This document shows, piece after piece, positions 33,004 to 37,901 of a stretch of DNA of 37,901 nt (position 1 is the first letter of the stretch; each line of letters starts with the position of its first letter). The position numbers and the translations under genes are program-made. This stretch comes from Alcaligenaceae bacterium (GTDB lineage Bacteria > Pseudomonadota > Gammaproteobacteria > Burkholderiales > Burkholderiaceae_B). The stretch spans positions 1 to 37,901 of the forward strand of contig JAJUFT010000019.1 of NCBI GenBank assembly GCA_029263615.1, in the 5' to 3' direction. Below the pieces are notes generated by a model that was given only the letters and a program-made list of their open reading frames with translations, had not been told where the DNA came from and searched no databases.

Positions 33004-33956
33004 TATGGTTTGACGACCAGGCGTTCGATGTCGTCGAGAATCTTGTGCGCCGCGAGCACGCCGGTGCCGCTGGACCAGACCTGGCCGTCAACGGGGATGG
33101 CGCGCCCATTGCGGGCGGCGTTGAGCCGGGTGAAGGCGGGCTGTTCGCGGGCGGCCGCCAGGGTGGCCTCGCCCTGCTCGTTGAGCGTGGCCAGGAACAT
33201 CCAGTCGGCGTCCACGGACCCGAGGTTTTCGAGGCTCAGGATATCGCTATGCGGACGGTCGCCGAGGGCGGCAGCCGGTTCGCTGCTCTTCATGCCCAGC
33301 GCCGTGAGCAGCTGACCGGTGATGAGCTGATCGGACATTGCCATCGGCCCCTGGGGCATCCAGCGCACGACGGAGAAGGTCTGCCCCGGCTGAATGCGGC
33401 TGCGGAGCGTTTCGATGCGGGCCTGCACCTCCGCCACTCGCTCTTCCATTTCGGCTTCTTTGCCCAACGCCTGCACGTACAGTGCATTGCGCTCCGCCCA
33501 CGGCGCCGTGGTGGCGGTGGTGGGCACGATGGTGGGAGCCATCTTGGACAATACGTCGTAGACCCGTTTTTCCAGCCCCGGTGAAGCCAGAATCAGATCC
33601 GGCCGTTGCGAGAAAATGGCTTCCATGTTGGGCTCGCGCGTCACGCCCACGATGGGTATGTCGCCGGCCTGTTCCTGCAGATAGGAGGGAAGCCCCTTGC
33701 TGCCTCGGGCGGCTACACTGCCGGCCGGGCGCATGCCCAGCGCCAGCACGGTGTCGAGTGCGCCCTCGTCCAGCGTGATGATGCGTTCGGGTGATGCCTT
33801 GACTTGCACCGGCCCAAAGGCGGTGTCCAGGGTCCGTTCCTGCGCACTGGCCTGCATGGGCAGCAGGGCGCCGGCGCCGAGGGTGAGGGCTGATAGGAGA
33901 CCGAGCACGACACGACGGCCACGTTGAAAAGCGGCTGGGTTCTGGGAAACAGGCAT
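33003..33956 (-). CDS. Iron-siderophore ABC transporter substrate-binding protein
   Basis: A 317-aa periplasmic protein of the FhuD/FecB type (cluster A-II). A basic, possibly twin-Arg-like start (FQRGRRVVLGLLSALT) leads to a signal peptidase site near ASA-QERT (residue 39). PERIITLDEGALDTVLALGM, REPNMEAIFSQRPDLILAS and DADWMFLATLNEQG fit the two-lobed fold joined by a long helix. The cognate siderophore cannot be deduced and no TonB-dependent receptor lies nearby. It is first in the operon, behind a strong promoter and Fur box. Confidence 0.9.
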   Translation of the reverse strand: MPVSQNPAAFQRGRRVVLGLLSALTLGAGALLPMQASAQERTLDTAFGPVQVKASPERIITLDEGALDTVLALGMRPAGSVAARGSKGLPSYLQEQAGDIPIVGVTREPNMEAIFSQRPDLILASPGLEKRVYDVLSKMAPTIVPTTATTAPWAERNALYVQALGKEAEMEERVAEVQARIETLRSRIQPGQTFSVVRWMPQGPMAMSDQLITGQLLTALGMKSSEPAAALGDRPHSDILSLENLGSVDADWMFLATLNEQGEATLAAAREQPAFTRLNAARNGRAIPVDGQVWSSGTGVLAAHKILDDIERLVVKP

Positions 33957-34023
33957 GATGGATTCGGATTTGTGAGGCTTGCTGCAGGGTGCCGGAGCAC
34001 CCCAAGATGGGCGACTAACTGTG

Positions 34024-34042
34024 AATGGGAGTAATTCTCATT
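34024..34042 (-). promoter_or_regulatory. Fur box of the iron importer
   Basis: AATGGGAGTAATTCTCATT is a near-perfect inverted repeat matching the 7-1-7 Fur consensus (TGAGAAT-N-ATTCTCA with two changes). It lies 67 nt before the binding-protein start, and about 8-26 nt downstream of the predicted transcription start, where Fur binding would block initiation when iron is plentiful. Confidence 0.8.
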
Positions 34043-34056
34043 AATGACTGTGAGGA

Positions 34057-34085
34057 ATTATCCTGCCGTCGTGGGCGCCTGTCAA
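34057..34085 (-). promoter_or_regulatory. Near-consensus sigma-70 promoter of the iron importer
   Basis: On the minus strand, TTGACA (34085-34080), a 17-bp spacer and GATAAT (34062-34057) form an almost ideal sigma-70 promoter. The start would be near 34050, leaving a leader of about 95 nt. The -35 begins only 4 nt beyond the stop codon of the His-rich gene. Confidence 0.8.
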
Positions 34086-34089
34086 ACCC

Positions 34090-34464
34090 TCAGCGGTGCG
34101 CGTGCCGGTGATGGCGTTTGTAGGCGCCGTGGTGCTTCCCCTTGCCTTTGCCGTGGCTCACATAGTGAGCATGGGGCGGTTTGCCACGATGGAATTTGGG
34201 GGGGTGATGCCGATGCGGCCGGGCGTGGTGATGGTGCTTGTGGGGCTCTTCAGTCAACACATAACCCAGCACGCCGCCCGCGGCGGCACCTCCGAGCGTC
34301 GCCAGCGTATCGCCTTCCGTGAGGATGGCACCTGCAGCGGCACCGACACCCGCGCCAAGAATGGTATTTGTGGTCTTGCGGTCAGACGCCACCGCAGGGT
34401 TGATTGCGGAAACGGCCAGAGCCAAGGAGAGGGCGAGCCCGCCGAGTAGCCTGTGATGTCGCAT
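34090..34464 (-). CDS. His-rich glycine-zipper exported protein
   Basis: A 124-aa protein. The signal peptide (residues 1-26, cleavage near AVA-SDR) is followed by two glycine-rich hydrophobic helices (GAGVGAAAGAIL, GGAAAGGVLGYVL), as in glycine-zipper 2TM proteins that associate with the outer membrane. The last 50 residues contain about 18 histidines plus Lys, Arg and Pro, which suggests metal binding. GGAG precedes the ATG. It lies just upstream of the Fur-controlled iron importer on the same strand but outside that promoter. Function unknown; a metal-binding role is inferred from composition alone. Confidence 0.75.
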   Translation of the reverse strand: MRHHRLLGGLALSLALAVSAINPAVASDRKTTNTILGAGVGAAAGAILTEGDTLATLGGAAAGGVLGYVLTEEPHKHHHHARPHRHHPPKFHRGKPPHAHYVSHGKGKGKHHGAYKRHHRHAHR

Positions 34465-34535
34465 GATGATTCTCCAGATTTGGACACATGTCTCAGGCTA
34501 AACGGCCGGGAAGAGGCCTGCAACGTGCAAGCCGC

Positions 34536-34552
34536 CAGTTTGCAGCAAACTG
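34536..34552. repeat. Perfect 8-1-8 inverted repeat
   Basis: CAGTTTGCAGCAAACTG lies in the 140-bp gap between the DUF533 gene and the His-rich protein gene, about 70 nt before the latter's start. No T-tract follows, so it is more likely an operator or an RNA hairpin than an intrinsic terminator. The regulator is unknown. Confidence 0.5.
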
Positions 34553-34604
34553 AAACGGCTGCGCGTTGCGTGTAGCACTCTGTCGCGAAAGCGTTGCGAT
34601 CTGT

Positions 34605-35309
34605 TCAATTTCCTTGCTGGGCGGCCGTGCGTTCCAGTTCGGCTTTCAGCGAGGGATCGAGTTCCAGGCCGCGCGCAAGTTCATCCAGATAGGCGCGCTC
34701 CATGAAGCTGTCCTGTTCCGTGACCAGCAGGCTGGCCAGATAGATTTCCGCTGCCATGGCTGGGGATTGCGCCAGCTTGGCCACGGCTGCCGGGTCGGCG
34801 GGTTTTTCCAGTTCTTCATGAGTCCAGCGTTGATCGGCAGCGCTTGGCGACAGACGCTCCACCTCTGCCTCGATCATCGCCTTTTCTCCGGGCCCGATAT
34901 GGCCATCAGCCTTGGCCGCCGCGATCATGGCGGCCAGCATGGCGCGGCTATGCTGTTCCATCATGGGCGTTTCGACGTCTGTCAGACGCAGCGGGGCCAC
35001 CGGTACCGGCGCGGTGCCGGTGGCGGCGCCGGCAGGCTGGCCCGGCTGGCGGCTCTGCCAGTCCTGATAGGTCTTGAGGGCCAGCGCCCCCAGGGCGGCC
35101 GCCCCCCCGTAGCCTGCGAGCTTTCCGCCCATCTTGCGAAACTTCTTGTTCCCCAGGAGCAGGCCGAGCGCGCCACCCACGAGGGCCCCGCCGCCGAAGC
35201 CGCCCATGGGGTTCTGGGAGGTCGACGAGGACCTGACTGCCGAACCGGGATCCTGAGCCAGGCCTTTGCCGGACTGGAGAATCTGTTGAAGAAGGTGCTG
35301 TATCGACAT
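34605..35309 (-). CDS. DUF533 / TerB-like protein (YebE family)
   Basis: A 234-aa protein. Residues 1-90 hold a short amphipathic start, a Gly-rich hydrophobic segment (MGGFGGGALVGGALGLLLG) and a second one (GGAAALGALALKTYQDW). The C-terminal helical domain (MLAAMIAAAKADGHIGPGEKAMIEAEVERL to the end) is the TerB-like fold of DUF533 proteins. The acidic metal-binding positions of TerB appear only partly kept (KADGHIGPGE). It starts at 35309 behind GGGG. The role is unknown; E. coli YebE is an envelope-stress gene. Confidence 0.78.
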   Translation of the reverse strand: MSIQHLLQQILQSGKGLAQDPGSAVRSSSTSQNPMGGFGGGALVGGALGLLLGNKKFRKMGGKLAGYGGAAALGALALKTYQDWQSRQPGQPAGAATGTAPVPVAPLRLTDVETPMMEQHSRAMLAAMIAAAKADGHIGPGEKAMIEAEVERLSPSAADQRWTHEELEKPADPAAVAKLAQSPAMAAEIYLASLLVTEQDSFMERAYLDELARGLELDPSLKAELERTAAQQGN

Positions 35310-35365
35310 GTTATGACCCCGGATGAGTGGCGTCGCCACGCCGCAAGCGGAATGGCGGGAGAGTT

Positions 35366-36097
35366 TCAGGTGGGGACGGGAAGGCCTTCCGTCAAGGGTT
35401 TCTCGGGCTGAGAGGCGGATTCGGCGGCATTGTCGAACAACTGTTCGAGGCGGATGCGGTAGGCCGCGATGATGTGGGCCCGTGCTGCCTGCTCGGCAGC
35501 ATCGGGGTCGCGCCGGGCCAGGGCTTCGACGATGGCCGCATGTTCGGCACGCGAAGTTTCCGCCCGCCCCGGGGCAGCCAGCGTGGTGCGACCCAGCAGC
35601 ATCATGGATTCCTGCAAGGTGTTGAGCGTCTTGACCAAGTAGCGGTTGTGGGCGCAGCGGTAAAGGGTTTCGTGAAACAGCCGGTTGTTGGCGGCCAGCG
35701 CTTCCGGACTGGTGAGCTGGGCGTCGCGTACATTGATTTCGCGAAGGAAATCAATTTCGACGTCGGCGGCGTGGCGCGCCGCGAGACGGGCGGCCGTGCC
35801 TTCCAGTACTTCGCGCATGGCATAGAGCTCGCTGGCCATGGAGTGGTCGAGTTCGGTGACGATGAGGCCGCGGGCGGCGTCCATGGTGAGCAGCCCTTCC
35901 AGCTGCAGACGGCTGAGGGCTTCACGGATGGGGGTGCGACTCAGCCCGGTGGCCTCGGCGAGCTCGGTCTCGCGCAGCCGGGTACCGGGACCCAGTCGGC
36001 CTGACTGGATGCCTTCCACGATGAAACGGTAGGCCTGGTCGCTGCGGCTCAGGCCGCGCCGTTGGCCTGGGTCGAGATCGTTGTGTTCCGCATTCAT
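35366..36097 (-). CDS. GntR-family transcriptional regulator, FCD (FadR) subfamily
   Basis: A 243-aa regulator. The N-terminal winged helix (residues 20-85) includes LRETELAEATGLSRTPIREALSRLQLEGLL, the canonical GntR recognition region. The C-terminal all-helical FCD domain (from about residue 88) has MREVLEGTAARLAARHA and conserved histidines (NRLFHETLYRCAHN, AEHAAIVEAL) that usually bind a metal and a carboxylate ligand. It is divergent from tcuAB, 133 bp apart, and very likely controls it in response to a carboxylic acid such as tricarballylate, citrate or a relative. Confidence 0.9.
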   Translation of the reverse strand: MNAEHNDLDPGQRRGLSRSDQAYRFIVEGIQSGRLGPGTRLRETELAEATGLSRTPIREALSRLQLEGLLTMDAARGLIVTELDHSMASELYAMREVLEGTAARLAARHAADVEIDFLREINVRDAQLTSPEALAANNRLFHETLYRCAHNRYLVKTLNTLQESMMLLGRTTLAAPGRAETSRAEHAAIVEALARRDPDAAEQAARAHIIAAYRIRLEQLFDNAAESASQPEKPLTEGLPVPT

Positions 36098-36122
36098 AAG
36101 TTCAGTGTAGCGTGAAAAACGC

Positions 36123-36176
36123 TTGTTTCAGTAGGGGATTCTGGCCTAACATACATCTGTATGCAATTGTATTCAA
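36123..36176 (+). promoter_or_regulatory. tcuA promoter with overlapping operator-like repeats
   Basis: TTGTTT (36123-36128), an 18-bp spacer and TAACAT (36147-36152) form a plausible promoter. The -10 overlaps a perfect 6-2-6 palindrome CATACATCTGTATG (36150-36163). Two adjacent 10-bp direct repeats follow: CTGTATGCAA (36157-36166) and TTGTATTCAA (36167-36176), both variants of TTGTATACAA, a form seen in operators of FCD-type GntR regulators. Binding here would block the tcu promoter. Confidence 0.5.
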
Positions 36177-36230
36177 GATTGGTTTGAATCGGATGCACTC
36201 GCAAAAGCTGTTACATCAGGAGAGAAAATC

Positions 36231-37670
36231 GTGAGCCAGGCTCCGACATACGATGTTTTGGTCATCGGCGGCGGCAATGCTGCGCTATGCGCCGCGCTCA
36301 CTGCGCGCGAGGCCGGTGCCAGTGTCCTCATGCTGGAAGCGGCGCCCAGGGAATGGCGCGGCGGCAATTCCATGCACACGCGCAATCTGCGCTGCATGCA
36401 CGACGAACCGCAGGACGTGCTGGTCGACGCCTACCCGGAAGAGGAATATTGGCAGGACCTGCTCAAGGTCACGGGCGGCATCACCAATGAAAAGCTGGCC
36501 CGCATGGTCATCCGTGAAACAGCCACCTGTCGCGGCTGGATGCGCAAGCATGGCGTGAACTTCCAGGATCCGTTGTCCGGCGCCCTGCACGTGGCACGCA
36601 CGAACGCATTCTTCATGGGCGGCGGCAAAGCGCTGGTGAATGCGTATTACCGCAGCGCCGAATCCCTGGGTGTGCACATTCGCTACGAAGCGCCGGTGGA
36701 CGAAATCGAACTCGATGACGGCCGTTTCGTGGCTGCCCGCCTGCGCAGCGGCGAGCGCATCGCCGCGCGATCCTGTGTGCTGGCCGCCGGCGGCTTCGAG
36801 TCGAATCGGGAATGGTTGCGCGAGGCCTGGGGCCAGAACGAGCGAGGCGAATGGCCTGCCGACAACTTCCTGATCCGCGGCACGCGCTTCAACCAGGGTG
36901 TGCTGCTGCGCTACATGATGGACGTCGGCGCCGACATCATCGGCGACCCGTCGCAGTCGCACTGCGTGGCCATCGATGCCCGTGCACCGCTTTATGACGG
37001 CGGTATCTGCACCCGTATCGACTGCGTGTCGCTGGGGGTGGTCGTGAACCGCGACGCGCAGCGTTTCTACGACGAAGGCGAGGACTTCTGGCCCAAGCGC
37101 TACGCCATCTGGGGGCGCCTGGTGGCCATGCAGCCCGGCCAGATCGCCTGGTCCATCATCGATTCCAAAGCCGTGGGCCGCTTCATGCCGCCGGTCTTCC
37201 CCGGCACCCAGGCCAATACGCTCGAGGAACTCGCGCAGCGCATCGAAATGGATGTCCCCACCTTCGTGAAGACGGTCTCCGACTTCAACAAGGCCTGTGT
37301 GCAGGGCAATTTCGACCACACCAAACTGGACGACTGCCACACCCGGGGGCTGGACATCAATAAGACCCACTGGGCCTTGCCCCTGGATACGCCGCCCTTC
37401 TTCGCCTACCCGCTGCGGCCCGGCATCACCTTCACCTATCTGGGCCTCAAAGTGAACGAACATGCGGTCGTTCATTTTGGCGGCGTGCCCAGCCAGAACC
37501 TGTTCGTGGCCGGCGAAATGATGGCCGGCAACGTTCTGGGCAAGGGCTACACCGCCGGTGTGGGCATGTCGATCGGGACCGTGTTTGGCCGCATTGCGGG
37601 CGACCGCGCCGCATCGGCCGCCAAAGGGGAATACAAGCATCTGAAGGGAGAGCAGCGCAATGCAGCTTGA
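36231..37670 (+). CDS. tcuA: FAD-dependent tricarballylate dehydrogenase TcuA
   Basis: A 479-aa flavoprotein of the fumarate reductase/succinate dehydrogenase flavoprotein superfamily. In Salmonella TcuA oxidises tricarballylate to cis-aconitate. The ADP-binding [18 protein letters not shown] is at residues 13-30; [27 protein letters not shown] and the C-terminal [24 protein letters not shown] are typical. It starts at a GTG (36231) with a strong AGGAGAG 8 nt upstream. Its end overlaps tcuB by 11 bp. The physiological substrate in this organism could be tricarballylate or another citrate analogue. Confidence 0.9.
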   Translation: MSQAPTYDVLVIGGGNAALCAALTAREAGASVLMLEAAPREWRGGNSMHTRNLRCMHDEPQDVLVDAYPEEEYWQDLLKVTGGITNEKLARMVIRETATCRGWMRKHGVNFQDPLSGALHVARTNAFFMGGGKALVNAYYRSAESLGVHIRYEAPVDEIELDDGRFVAARLRSGERIAARSCVLAAGGFESNREWLREAWGQNERGEWPADNFLIRGTRFNQGVLLRYMMDVGADIIGDPSQSHCVAIDARAPLYDGGICTRIDCVSLGVVVNRDAQRFYDEGEDFWPKRYAIWGRLVAMQPGQIAWSIIDSKAVGRFMPPVFPGTQANTLEELAQRIEMDVPTFVKTVSDFNKACVQGNFDHTKLDDCHTRGLDINKTHWALPLDTPPFFAYPLRPGITFTYLGLKVNEHAVVHFGGVPSQNLFVAGEMMAGNVLGKGYTAGVGMSIGTVFGRIAGDRAASAAKGEYKHLKGEQRNAA

Positions 37671-37901
37671 TACGTTGATCAAAGAAGCGACCAACCCGGG
37701 CGGGCCGGTGGTGCGTGACGCTGAAGGCATGCCGGTGCCGCCGCCCCCTCCCGGGGCGATGTGCAATGGGTCGGCCGCGCAGTCGCTGCTGACCGCAGAC
37801 GAGGCGGAGGCCGCCCGCATTCTGCAGATCTGCAATGCCTGCCGCTATTGTGAAGGCTTCTGTGCCGTTTTCCCGGCCATGACCCGTCGCCTGGAATTCA
37901 A
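37660..37901 (+). CDS. tcuB: TcuB, iron-sulfur/heme electron-transfer protein (5' part)
   Basis: Only the first 80 residues are inside the window. The frame starts [15 protein letters not shown], has a Pro-rich stretch, and then the Cys motif [18 protein letters not shown] that marks TcuB proteins, which take electrons from the flavin of TcuA and pass them to the membrane. It starts 11 bp before the tcuA stop in another frame, so it is coupled to tcuA. The rest, including the membrane part, runs past the end. Confidence 0.88.
   Translation, partial: MQLDTLIKEATNPGGPVVRDAEGMPVPPPPPGAMCNGSAAQSLLTADEAEAARILQICNACRYCEGFCAVFPAMTRRLEF

Noticed and set aside
32014-33315. 433-codon plus-strand frame across the iron permease and binding protein
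   Set aside because: Antisense to two well-supported genes with clear family motifs; no motifs of its own.

Overview
The window is about 37.9 kb of high-GC chromosomal DNA. Gene content and order point to a betaproteobacterium of the Alcaligenaceae (Bordetella/Achromobacter/Castellaniella relatives): two adjacent LpxL-type acyltransferases lie between dapF and metK, next to DUF484 and xerC, and the ahcY/metF and trp/gph/rpe neighbourhoods also fit. The genus cannot be fixed from sequence alone. I see no tRNA, rRNA, CRISPR array, insertion sequence or prophage. It reads as core chromosome rather than an island.

Layout. 1-525: end of a metal ABC transporter binding protein. 621-4984 (minus): xerC, DUF484, dapF and two lipid A acyltransferases. 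5054-9197 (plus): a SAM-cycle block of metK behind a SAM-II-like riboswitch, ahcY behind an SAH riboswitch, a holin-like membrane protein and metF. 9285-14605: 5-formyl-THF cyclo-ligase (minus), slt and cca (plus), then a MidA-type methyltransferase and a small membrane protein (minus). 14641-21999 (minus): trpG, trpD, trpC, a PPK2-type polyphosphate phosphotransferase, one reading frame joining a HIT domain to uracil-DNA glycosylase, and rhlE, ending at a strong terminator. 22169-23404 (plus): a Bcr/CflA-type exporter that separates trpGDC from trpE. 23439-26650 (minus): rpe, gph, the trpL attenuator and trpE. 26667-30089 (plus): mltA, a UbiH-family hydroxylase and dsbC. 30114-34085 (minus): a complete iron-siderophore ABC importer behind a near-consensus promoter and a Fur box. 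34090-35309: a His-rich glycine-zipper protein and a DUF533 protein. 35366-37901: a GntR/FCD regulator divergent from tcuA and the start of tcuB.

The most interesting features are regulatory RNAs. trpE has a classical attenuator: a 25-codon leader peptide with Tyr-Trp-Arg-Trp-Trp, then a terminator. The separated trpGDC unit has its own leader. This comprises a 16-codon ORF with tandem Trp codons (MNRTATFTVTLWWRFQ), three back-to-back hairpins without a U-tract, and a second 29-codon ORF with a strong Shine-Dalgarno sequence ending at a Cys-x-x-Cys motif just before trpG. So the two halves of the pathway's first enzyme appear to be under separate Trp-codon leaders of different design. In the SAM cycle, two unrelated riboswitch classes 1.4 kb apart would read SAM (metK) and SAH (ahcY). 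Other points worth a second look are the HIT-Ung fusion, an rhlE leader that can hide its own ribosome-binding site, and tandem operator-like repeats at the tcu promoter.
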